Source: Carallia brachiata (Eukaryota; Streptophyta; Magnoliopsida; Malpighiales; Rhizophoraceae). Taken from it: a DNA stretch of 64,000 nt. The position numbers and the translations under genes were made by a program. Shown here in pieces: positions 53,936-64,000 of this stretch. Positions within the stretch are counted from its first letter, which is position 1, and each line of letters starts with the position of its first letter. The stretch spans positions 5,194,372 through 5,258,371 of the forward strand of contig JADCRB010000036.1 in the NCBI GenBank assembly GCA_021464245.1, given 5' to 3'. The notes under the pieces were generated by a model that saw only the letters and a list, made by a program, of their open reading frames with translations, was not told the origin of the DNA and searched no databases.

Positions 53936-56375
53936 AAAAATCATTCGTTCACATTAAATAGCATGTCATTTATTACTCAACAAACAAGGAACAATATTTT
54001 TGCCAATAGCAATACCGCGTAATAAACGCGAATTGGATCGGTGAATGAGTTGAGGACATCAGAGCCATTATTCGCGGGAAACCGTCGGGCTCGCACATGC
54101 TCATCTGCCGTCCTTTCCTCACCCTCGAGAAAAGAAAATTCAATGTACTTTAATCTCCGAATTTTATAATTCTTTAGACTGTTGTTATGAAAATAGATTC
54201 TCCCTTTGATAAGATCTTTAACGTTAGTATTTATTATTATCATTGATATTTCATTTTTTAATTCACGCTTTAGACACTCACATTAAGTTCATTTTTTCCT
54301 GATTCGATTAAAAAAAAAAAACTTATACGCAGATTGCACAACAAAATATTTATTTTTAAGATAATCTCTAGACATGCAACGCGGGACATATCACAAATAA
54401 AAGAAGATAACCCCATTTAATCACATAGAATTTTTATTATGATGTTTTTTGCTTTATTTGATTTTATCTGTTAAAATTGAGTTTGCCTTCTTTTGTTCTA
54501 TGCATATGTGCCAAAAAAATAAAAGAAAAATATTAAGTAGTAACATTTAATTAACAATAAAAATGATATAGACTATTAAATAATTAAAAAAATTAAAAAA
54601 TAAATATATTATTAAATATTATAAAATAAATTATTTTATTATTATTTAAAATAATAAAATTACGTAATAAAAATTGAGATAAAAATCAATTAATGCCCAC
54701 CTGCCACTTGTTTTCACCGTGGCAACCAGCCAACCAAGTTGCGTTGGTCAAAACTCCGTAGGTAGGGCCCGGTTCTGCATCTCAGTAGGATAGCATATAT
54801 TTTAACCGACCCGCCAGAAGCTGTTGCATGGTACGCCAAGCAAATTTCTCAGCCGGTCTGTCCCAAAGCAGAATTGGCAAAAGCTACAAAACTATTTTTA
54901 TACCACATAAAAGGGCATTTAAAATTAATAAGTTGTATTTGTTTGGTTGAAAATATTTTATAAGAATTTTTTTATTTTTTATTATTTATTTTATGTAAAA
55001 TATTTTATAACAAAATTTTTTTAAAAAAATAATTTATCATTTTGCTGAGTTAATATTATTTTCTAAAAAAATATAAATTATACTTTAAATAAATGATAAA
55101 AAATTATTATTTTTATTATAAATATTTTATAAAAATAAAATATTTTATAATAAAAAAAACCGACCCTAACCAAAATTGTTGGTCGGGACTACCAAGCCTA
55201 TCAGTCATGTGGAATCGTCTGGCAGGTGACACGAGGGGTCCATCCTTTTCCACCACGCCAACCATCATTTCATCATCTTCATAATTGCTCATTTATTAGG
55301 ACATATATACCATGCTAGAATCTAATCGAATTCTAGTGGACCACTTGGAAATCGACAATTGGATTTAGATTTAATATGCATTATTATTTATGTCATAAAA
55401 AAATTAAGAATTCCGCTTCAAATAATTTTTAAATTATATAAACAATTGGATGGTTAAATATAAATAAATAAATAAATTATAAAATATTATTAAATACTAT
55501 TTTTTATTTTTTATTTGTGACAAAAGTGAAAAAATTAAAAGTGATAACGCAACAATTTTGCTAAGAAATATTGAGCTTCATCTCAATGGTAGTATGAATA
55601 GTTTAGATAATTGCGACAGATCTTACACTGAAACAAAAGACTTTAACTCAAAAACTTTAACTCAAGTGACATTGTACTTGACGACGTTTAAATTCGAGAT
55701 TTCTAACTCGAAATCTATGCGTCTTAACTAACTCGACTATACCTAAAGGTGGTACTACCAATTTTTTTTTTTATCAAATGATATTATGTTATTATTTTAA
55801 TTAATGAACCAAACAACATAGTGATGCAATGATTTTTTTTCTTTTTTAATTTCAATATGCAACTGCTATGTTGCTATTGGCTATCCCTCCAGCTAACAAT
55901 GGGTCTGGGAATATAGTAGCAGCAACTGCAAGTCGGCTACTAGAAAGATAAAATGGTAATGCTACATCGCCAGACAATTTTGTGGTTAAATAGTATTTAT
56001 ATTATTGTAACGTATTTTATATAAATGTAATAATAAAATATAGAATAAAAAAATAATATTATTTTTTTCAGTTCACATTTTTTTATTATAATTATACAAA
56101 ATATGTCATTAGTTGTAATATGGACAATATATAACTACAAATTCGTTTGATCATATAATAGGACCCAAGATTTAAAAACCCAATCAGAACTCATCACGGC
56201 CACAAACATGACTTGCATGATTCCACGTTGCATTAACAGGCATCTTTCAATCTTTGAATGGGGCTGGGGTTCGGATTCCTGCATTGGACTCAATCTAGCT
56301 AAATGGGTAAATCTGATATCTTGGAAATGATCCCACCTGTTTTTTTTTTCTTTTGGTCTTTGAGAAATGTCTTAG

Positions 56376-56405
56376 CATATACATATACATATACATATAC
56401 ATATA
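56376..56405. repeat. (CATATA)n microsatellite
   Basis: Five near-perfect ACATAT units lie in tandem. Confidence 0.85.
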
Positions 56406-56743
56406 TAGGGGAAAGAGAGATTGGCCAAAAAATGAAATTTAAACTTTCAATTTCTTATTCAAACGTAATGTCTAGTAATTAATTGAATTATGTTGGTGGG
56501 CATAGCATTCTTGGTGGATGTCATATATGGAAGAAAAAAAAAAAAGTCATATGGTTAGCCCATTTATAGCATCTTGGTGGATTTTAGAACACCAATCAGA
56601 TTGATCCAAAAAGCCCAACACAGATCGTCGGCATGAAAGCCCACTTGTCCAATTATCAGCCCGATATATCAATGAAGAGCAAAATTGTCATTCCAAGCCG
56701 CGGATTGGACGAATCCTTTGCAAGTGGACCGGGCCCAACTTCT

Positions 56744-56880
56744 TTGAATATGATATTCTATTCATCTTTAATTCTTTCCGTACACCAAACACACGCACGT
56801 GAGGATGGGCTATGCCCGAGTGGCAGGAGTGTCTTGCTCTATCCAAGGTCGTCAGATTATGAATAGAATATCATATTCAA
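56744..56880. repeat. 22-bp perfect inverted repeat around a 93-base loop
   Basis: Positions 56744-56765 are the exact reverse complement of 56859-56880. The loop includes GGGCTATGCCCGAGTGGCAGG, which resembles the head of a tRNA or SINE. The whole could fold as a hairpin RNA if transcribed. Confidence 0.75.
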
Positions 56881-57285
56881 CCGATTTTTAATTTAGTTTA
56901 ACCCATTTTGAAATTAGCTAGGAACTGATTATGAATCGAAACTAAAACTTTAACTATCAACAATTAAATCAGTTGAACTAGCTGGTCGAGTCTGTTTTTT
57001 AAGACATAGGCTCCACCAATTAGGCGGGATTTGAATCCTAACCTTGATCATTACCACTAGATTTTAAAAAAAAAAATTTGAGGAGATTGGTATATGCTTA
57101 AAAAAGTAAAGATTAGAATCTTATTAAAATCGATAAGACTAAATTTTCAGTTTAGGTTTAGTGTGTTGTGAGAAGAATATAGTAATTATAATGCTCTCTT
57201 CAAGGTTGTGGGTTGTTGTAACACTTTTACTTTTTTATTTCACTTTTGGAAAAAGTTTAATTACTTCAATAAGATAATTTTGAAG

Positions 57286-57776
57286 GGGATATATATTTAT
57301 TTATTTTTAAATTTTTAAAATTTTTTTATTTAAATCTTAAATTTTTTTAAGATTTTATTTCAGTTATAAACTTTTTGATTTTGTTTCAAATCAATCATTC
57401 CGTTAGTTAAACCATTAAAAATTACTGTTGACTAACGAAATTTTTTTTTAAAATGTAAAATACATTATTTTAATTCACAAGTTAACAGAAATATATTTTG
57501 TAATCTTAAAAAAATAAAAAAAATAAAAAATTTCAACTTATATATTATTATTTGAAAGTAAAATACAAGCATTTAATAACAAAAAAATTTAAATAATATA
57601 TTTTACTTTTTAAAAAAAATTTCCATTAGTCAACAGTAATTTTTAACTGTTTGACTAACGGAAAGACTGATTTGGAGTAAAATCAAAAAGTTTATAACTG
57701 AAATAAAATTTCAAAAAAATTTAAAATTTAAATGAAAAAAAATTTAAAAGTTTAAAACTAAATAAATGTATATCCC
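57286..57776. mobile_element. MITE with ~180-bp inverted repeats, 11-bp target duplication
   Basis: This 491-bp element begins GGGATATA and ends TATATCCC, with arms of roughly 180 bases that pair with modest divergence. The duplication TAATTTTGAAG lies at 57275-57285 and 57777-57787. Ends, size and interior phrases (TTTTTGATTTT, CCGTTAG) parallel the element at 15215-15716, suggesting related Mutator-like families. Confidence 0.88.
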
Positions 57777-58427
57777 TAATTTTGAAGTAATTATAAAAAA
57801 AGTTGTTTAATAATTAAATTTATAAAAAAATAAAAATAAAATTTTTTAAATATTATTAAATAAAATTACATTATTATTTATTATTATTTATTTAAAATTA
57901 TTTATTAATTTTTAATTATTTATATTACTTTAATTTTTAAAATAAGAAAATAATATTTTTAAAAACATCACAAATAATATTATAATTATTCACGAAATAC
58001 TTTGGCTCCAAGAAAACCCTGCAAATTTCGCCTCTTTCTCACTCGTTTTCCCCATCTCACCGTCCCTATCTCTCCTAAGCCCAAAAGGATTTCCAGGGGG
58101 TTGGAAGAGAGGATATCGCCAACCTCACCTCCCGTTCCTTACCTGCTCCATTTCAGTTCCAAAACCCTAATTTTATTTTATAGCTAAAATATATATGACC
58201 GGAGCCTTTATTTTTCCTCCAAACACTAATAATTTTCTCAGCAAGATTTTCCCGGAAAATTTTCCACCTTGTCGAGAACCCACCTCTCGTTTCCTCTCCG
58301 TTTCCAAAATTCCAACAATTCGAGCCCTAATCTCTCGGCTTCTGTAAAAATTGGAGTCGCCCAATGGGAATTGCGTGGTAAAGCTCGGGCCTTTTGTCGC
58401 GAAACCACAATTCTGTCGGTTCTTGCC

Positions 58428-61062
58428 ATGGATTCCGGTGCTCCGATCTTCGATATCAGCTCCGACGAGGAGCCGGCCTTCGAGGTTCCCGTAGTCTTCG
58501 ACGACGACTTCAACTGGTTGACCGAGGTTCTTGAGAACTTCGACAAGAAAACGAACGACGACGACGACTCTGATGAGGTTGTGGTCGTCGGGGAGTATAT
58601 TCCACCCAAGCCGAAGTCAAAGTCAAAGTCATCAAAATCGGTGAAGGTTGTCGAAGATGACGATTGCGTGGTCTTGGATGGCGACCCAGATAAGCCGGCG
58701 GCCGTTGGCATTGGTGCCGCCGGGGACGGCGACGACGACGACGTCCTCGTCGTCGAAGAAAAGGGACAGGTATAAATTTGTCCGAAACATCTGCATTTAG
58801 AAGTAGTTTCCCTTTTTTTTTAACAACAAAAAGATAGTTTAATATCTATGTGTGGAATCTATACTATTGTCTAGGGTTTTTAGATCGCTGAGTTTTTTCT
58901 GCTTGGCTCCTGATAAAATAGTGTAAAAATTGGATTTTGGAGTTACACTTATTATTTTGTTTTTGTGTTTTTTTTTTTTTTTGGGTTATTGAATTGTTTT
59001 GAAGAGATGCGACATCTATAATTCTATTTATTTTTGCCACATTGATCTGCTCATGGGTCAGACCGATGCCTTTAAAAACTGGAAGAAAGAAAAGGAAAGG
59101 AATGAACGAGTGACAGGTGAAAGCAGTTAAAAGCATCCCTTTGTGCTCCCTATGTTGTAGTCTTGTAGTGCATTTTTTTTTTTCTTTTAAGAAATTAATT
59201 GAATGTATAAATTGCTATACCATAGCTTTCCAGTGTGCACAACTATTATGTGTTCATAGTTCTTCAAAGTACTCTGTGATGAAATCAAACCTATCTAATG
59301 TCTGCTGACCTGGCCAGTGGCTTGTGTCAGAGTTGGCATGTGTCGGTTTTCCCTATGTAAGTATAGTGATCACACTCGGAAACACTGGAAGAAAAGTCAT
59401 TAATTTGCCACAAGCAGTTTTAAATTTTTTTTCTGATGAAACACGAGATATTTGAAGTAACAGCATGGCCAGAATGGTTGACAACACTTCAGAATCTAGG
59501 GCCAAAGGTTCCATCCAGAGCATCCTTTCACATGGGTATTTGATTGTTTTGCTCTTTAGTATTTTATGTCAATTGTTTTCTGATTTACCCCTTTTGAGGA
59601 GAATTATATTTTGACCTGATAATGCTTTTAATCTGCTTGTTTGCTTGTGGATCACAAGATGCTTGCATAATGTTCTGAGATCATTTATTTGTTGCTTGCA
59701 GGTTGCATGCAGAGACTACCCTCATTCACGGCATCTTTGTGCTAAATTTCCCTTCAGTTCCACCCCACATGAAAGACATTGTGACCTGGTAAGTTCATAG
59801 TTTCGGATTTTTTTGGGCCTTCAAATGTCGAGCATTTGCTACTTCGTAGGAAGTGTTATTTTTCTGATATTTCTATTTTTGTTCTGCATGAAACCCAGTG
59901 CCACTGCTATGTGTGTGACTCACTTGCACCATGTGCATACTGGGGTACAGGTGTTTCCAGTATTGACCATTGTCATGCCACCGATAAACAAGAGATGTGG
60001 AAAATTCAGCGAGAAAATTTCAGGCTAAGTAAAAAAGGTCAATTGCTAGGTTCAAAGTTTACTGATGGTCATCTTCCCGTGGCTGCGGCCCAGGTTAACC
60101 AAAACTTGCCTCTTGAAATTGCACAACTGGGAAGCAATTCAATCCCACAGAATCAGTTGTCCAGGCCAACTGCAATTCGTGCTCACTCCTCTACAAGGTT
60201 GGGTGCCCAAAATATTGTAAATGAGGGTGGGAACTGCCGGTCAAGACGTCTTCAGAGAAATATTGGCATCCTTCCTCACCCATTATCACAGCAGGCCCTT
60301 GGTATACGAAACCATCCTATCCAGCAGCGTAGAGGCCCGAATGTTGGTAACTTAAGGCAAGAATTTGTGCCCAATAATGCAAATTTTAGGAGGACAGTCC
60401 CGGCTCCTCCATTGATGCATCGTTCTGTATATGGTTCATCAAATGGTTTAAATTATGCTCCTGCAGCACGCTCTATAGTCAGTACTACTTCACTAACTAC
60501 ACTAAGGAACAGAATTCCTGCTGGGCAGCATAATGTTATACAAAAGATTGGTTTGGAACCATATGTCCAGAGATCATCCCAGTCCATTAGGGCCAGTAGC
60601 ATTGCAAATTCATTGCCTTCCCGAACTGCACACAGCAGCATTGCTAATTCAATGCCTTCCCAACCTGCAGTGTCCAGTCAGCCTTTACCTCAGTTAAATG
60701 ATGGCCAGAGCACATCTCAGCTTGCAAATGGAAGTCAAACTGTCATGGATCCAAGTTTTTTTGATTTAGACTTTGGTTGGATTGACAACTTGGGTGAAAT
60801 TAATCAGCAAACATCAGTGGAAAATGATAAACTTCAGGACACAATGTTCAATAATGAGCCTTCAACTGTTGATTCCCAGCTTGCTGAAGGCTGTCAGCTC
60901 ATGAAAGATAATGAATACCAGAGCTGGACGTTAGGTCAATCTATTCCAGTGACTTCTGAAGGTTGTATGGCTACAAATCTGAATGTCTTTTCTCCTGAAC
61001 CTCCTGTAATTGATGCGGGAATGCTTTACGTTGACTTTGAAAGTTCTTGGCCGCATGCATAA
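58428..61062 (+). CDS. RIN13: RPM1-interacting protein 13 (RIN13)-like
   Basis: RIN13 in Arabidopsis is a nuclear protein that binds the immune receptor RPM1 and promotes RPM1-dependent defence. Three exons give 530 residues: 58428-58769, 59702-59788, 59899-61062. Exon 1 begins MDSGAPIFDISSDEEPAF and is very acidic with Asp/Glu runs, plus a short Lys/Ser patch (KPKSKSKSSK). Exons 2-3 hold a Cys/His-rich segment: C at VACRDYPHSRHLC, HCDL, then CHCYVCDSLAPCAYWGTG and DHCHATDK. This could bind metal. The rest is low-complexity, Gln/Ser/Asn-rich, ending FFDLDFGWIDNLGE and ESSWPHA. The start is the first ATG of this frame; the frame is open upstream but without an ATG. The neighbouring DENN gene matches the Arabidopsis order. 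Confidence 0.88.
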
Positions 61063-61317
61063 GCCCCAATTGCCACTTATACTTCATGGAGAAGTAGAGG
61101 ACATCCCCTCAAGTGCTTATCAAAATGGAAGGTATTCTCTATTGAGTTTATGCTTAAACAGAGGAACCTTGATAGTGCAAGCCTATGCAATGAATGATTC
61201 TGTATAGAGGCTGGATTTTCTGTAATCTAGGTTAATGCATGTGTATGAATCCTGTACGTGGAATAATTTGAATCGCATCCTGCACAGTTCTTCATGTTCC
61301 CCCTTATTAAGAGTTCT

Positions 61318-61367
61318 CAGCATTGCAGATTTTTTTTTTTTTTTTTCCTGAGAGACAGCATTGCAGA
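61318..61367 (-). mobile_element. Tail-only retroposition scar in the RIN13 3' region
   Basis: A 26-base insert (17 T then CCTGAGAGA, 61330-61355) is bounded by perfect 12-bp copies of CAGCATTGCAGA. Confidence 0.72.
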
Positions 61368-62061
61368 AGTTTGAATGGCGTTTTCATAAATTTCCAGTTA
61401 AGCTGAAACTCACCTCTTCCTTGTTTATAAGACTTGCCCCATTTCAATTTGCAGGAAAATGAACTCGTTTAACCACTGCACATGGTCTGGTATTCGGTCA
61501 CCCAGTTGTTTATTTGGGAGTGAGGTGAGGTGAGGTTTAAGGTTTGATATCAATCACTTCCCATATTGTTCATAGATGGGCATTGGGCAAAGTCTTTAAA
61601 AAAAAAAAAATCGCTTATTTAAAAGTAATGTAACAAAGTTTGGTAAATTTGAGGTCATTATTCTTTACTGATCGATGTATCGAGGATTAATGCGAAAACG
61701 TCAGCTGGTTGTGTCTTGTGGGACGGCCTGTGTTGGCAAGTGCTTGTTGTTCTTGCTTCGGCCCACTACTAGGCTACTGATTATTGCCTTCCGATTAAGA
61801 GAGAGGGAAAATTTATGTTTTAGTAAATATGGCGCTATGGACACGGGAACGGGCTTTGAACTCAAAATCGGACGTCAGATTAAGGGCCTCGAAGAAATAC
61901 GCTCAGATTTTGGAGATTTTCTAATTAAACTCCCTCTTTAACGGAGTCCAATAAATTAATACTAGTTATTAAATATGAAAGAAAAAAAATTTAACCAACA
62001 GCTGTTCTTTCAAGTGGTAAAAAACTTGATTTTTCTTAAATAAAATTTTAAATTTGAATCT

Positions 62062-62169
62062 TATATATAAAAAAAATAAGCGTTAAGAGTTTTATCCCCT
62101 TTAAAGGGTCCATACTATATATAAAAAAAATAAGCGTTAAGAGTTTTATCCTCTTTAAAGGGTCCATAC
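62062..62169. repeat. Tandem duplication, 54-bp unit, two copies
   Basis: The unit starts TATATATAAAAAAAATAAG and ends CCATAC. The copies at 62062 and 62116 differ by one C/T change near the middle. Confidence 0.85.
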
Positions 62170-62890
62170 AACTTGAACTGGATTAGTTAAGATCCAGATT
62201 TAAGTAGAATTTAGTTGAAAGAATTGTATTTGAGACCCCAATTTTGTACAAGATAAAATTTGCATCCGTTACATCAACAGTAAAAAAGGAGAGCAATTGT
62301 GCGGGAGCGTGAGTTAAGAGTGAAATATAAATAAATACGTAATTTATCTGATAATATTTAACAATTAATTTTATTTATTTTTTTATTTTTTAAAATTAAA
62401 ATTATCTAATAACTTATATTACTTTTATCTCAACTTAATCTCACCTAACTTATCATCTCCAAATTTTGTGATATTGTAATCCAGTTCACCCCTATATCCA
62501 GCGCATGGGTGCCTGGAACTCTTATAAATTAGAATTTTCTGCCTACCTAAACAAAATTCCATAATAAGTAGTTCATATGATGTGTGAAAATCACACGTTT
62601 TGCTGTTTGGCCAGGTAAGAATGTAAGATAAGCGAGACCCTACTTACTAGGAATACTGACAGCTGGTTTCCAAAGGTCAAATCGAATCCCTACAAAAAAG
62701 GACAAATCTGTTGCAGATTCCCACTCTTTATTTGTTGCGCGTTGCTCTTCCACTTAGATTGGGATACATTGCATATGTATCAGTATCAGAATCAGAAAGT
62801 TAGAAAAAGCTGGGAAAAGATATACCAAAAGCTTCCGCTGGATAGCCATCTCTAACCCCCCCCCCCCTTATCTCTCTCTAAGTGGCTGTC

Positions 62891-64000
62891 ATGGCGGCTC
62901 TCACCTGCTCTGCGGCTGACCTTGACAGGCTACTAGGTGGCGCCGCCAATGCCACGGCTGCTGCTGAATACATTTGCAGCCGTTTTGATGCTGTTTCGGA
63001 CAAGTTTGGCGACACAGCCCACGCTGTGGACAGCACTTACCTCTTGTTTTCTGCCTACCTTGTCTTTGCCATGCAGCTTGGTTTTGCCATGTTGTGTGCG
63101 GGATCTGTACGTGCCAAAAACACCATGAATATCATGCTCACCAATGTCCTTGATGCGGCCGCTGGTGGCCTTTTCTATTACCTTTTTGGGTTTGCCTTTG
63201 CCTTTGGGACCCCTTCCAATGGCTTCATTGGCAGGCAGTTTTTCGGACTCGAAGCCTTTCCATCGCCATCTTTTGATTATGGGTTCTTCCTTTATCAGTG
63301 GGCTTTTGCCATTGCAGCTGCCGGAATCACTAGCGGTTCGATTGCGGAAAGAACCCAATTTGTGGCTTATTTAATCTACTCTTCCTTCTTGACTGCTTTG
63401 GTTTATCCAATAGTCTCTCACTGGTTCTGGTCAGCCGATGGATGGGCCAGTGCTGCTAGAGCTGATAACCTTCTGTTTGGATCTGGGGTTATTGATTTTG
63501 CTGGTTCTGGCGTTGTCCACATGGTTGGAGGCATTGCTGGATTCTGGGGTGCCTTCATTGAAGGCCCTCGTGTCGGCCGATTCGACCACGATGGCAAGTC
63601 TGTGACTTTACGGGGACATAGTGGAACCCTGGTTGTTTTAGGCACATTCCTGTTGTGGTTTGGCTGGTATGGTTTCAATCCAGGTTCGTTTCTCAACATC
63701 CTGAAGGCTTATGGAGAAAACGGTGGTGGGTCTTATTATGGTCAATGGAGTGCTATTGGTAGAACTGCGGTGACAACAACTCTTGCCGGCTGCTCTGCTG
63801 CACTGACCACTCTCTTTGGCAAGCGGTTGCTTTCCGGGCACTGGAACGTCGCTGACGTTTGCAATGGATTACTTGGTGGCTTTGCAGCAATTACCTCTGG
63901 CTGTTCTGTTGTTGATCCATGGGCAGCCATCATTTGTGGGTTTATTGCTGCTTGGGTTCTCATTGGTGCAAACAGGCTTGCGGAGAAATTGAAATATGAT
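62891..64000 (+). CDS. AMT1: High-affinity ammonium transporter, AMT1 type (3' end outside window)
   Basis: AMT1 proteins are plasma-membrane trimers that take up ammonium. The frame is open from the ATG at 62891 to the right edge, 370 codons with no intron, against roughly 500 residues for the family. The short N-terminus [16 protein letters not shown] precedes the first membrane span. Family blocks include [69 protein letters not shown] (with the first pore His), [34 protein letters not shown] and the end LAEKLKYD. The second pore His and the regulatory C-terminus with its phosphorylatable Thr lie beyond the window. Which AMT1 paralogue it is cannot be set from this part. Confidence 0.95.
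   Translation, partial: MAALTCSAADLDRLLGGAANATAAAEYICSRFDAVSDKFGDTAHAVDSTYLLFSAYLVFAMQLGFAMLCAGSVRAKNTMNIMLTNVLDAAAGGLFYYLFGFAFAFGTPSNGFIGRQFFGLEAFPSPSFDYGFFLYQWAFAIAAAGITSGSIAERTQFVAYLIYSSFLTALVYPIVSHWFWSADGWASAARADNLLFGSGVIDFAGSGVVHMVGGIAGFWGAFIEGPRVGRFDHDGKSVTLRGHSGTLVVLGTFLLWFGWYGFNPGSFLNILKAYGENGGGSYYGQWSAIGRTAVTTTLAGCSAALTTLFGKRLLSGHWNVADVCNGLLGGFAAITSGCSVVDPWAAIICGFIAAWVLIGANRLAEKLKYD

Larger units (their letters stand above)
52451..57274. other. Intergenic between the DENN gene and RIN13
   Basis: AT-rich DNA with no supported gene. It contains the scar at 52915-52958, SINE copy C, a possible decayed MITE at about 54930-55170, a (CATATA) repeat at 56376-56405 and a 22-bp inverted repeat at 56744-56880. 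Confidence 0.4.
61063..62890 (+). other. RIN13 3' region and AMT1 promoter/leader
   Basis: The first ~450 bases are probably the RIN13 3' UTR and include the scar at 61318-61367. Further on come the tandem repeat at 62062-62169 and AT-rich DNA. A run of 12 C (62856-62867) lies 23 bases before the AMT1 ATG, inside the expected leader. No other gene is seen. Confidence 0.4.

Noticed and set aside
56796..56850. tRNA-like stretch GGGCTATGCCCGAGTGG
   Set aside because: No acceptor stem, anticodon arm or T-arm can be paired; at most a SINE head.

Overview
The window is nuclear DNA of a eudicot plant. The evidence is multi-exon genes with GT-AG introns, very AT-rich intergenic DNA, plant-only gene families, and a gene order that resembles Arabidopsis chromosome 2 from memory: RIN13, DENN-domain protein, NDUFA9 and MUR3 (At2g20310 to At2g20370). 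No species is assigned; a rosid is plausible.

Layout. 1-5776 (minus): the 5' part of a TH2 (TenA plus HAD phosphatase) thiamine-salvage gene, which I read as a pseudogene. A 3.4 kb non-autonomous LTR retrotransposon with 312-bp LTRs that look identical sits after its fifth codon, and the exons also carry an apparent stop and two frameshifts. 7998-9139 (plus): psb28, a plastid photosystem II assembly factor, with a suspicious one-base gap after its first ATG. 11823-13562 (minus): intronless MUR3 xyloglucan galactosyltransferase. 20136-23831 (minus): 12-exon NDUFA9-type complex I subunit. 25534-32131 (minus): 11-exon ABCC5-type ABC transporter. 32.9-45.7 kb: gene-poor, filled with transposon relics. 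45722-51786 (minus): 18-exon DENN-domain protein. 58428-61062 (plus): RIN13-like protein. 62891 to the right edge (plus): AMT1-type ammonium transporter, cut by the window end. The proteins serve unrelated housekeeping roles (plastid, cell wall, mitochondrion, phytate transport, Rab activation, immunity, nitrogen uptake); they form no operon or cluster.

Mobile DNA is the richest layer. It includes two ~500-bp MITEs starting GGGATA with 10-11 bp target duplications, a GC-rich hAT-like element with an 8-bp duplication sitting at a tandem-repeat junction, a family of tRNA-derived SINEs, and a recurring pattern of tiny insertions made of little more than a poly(A)/poly(T) tail bounded by perfect 10-19 bp direct repeats. 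The last look like extremely truncated retroposition events.
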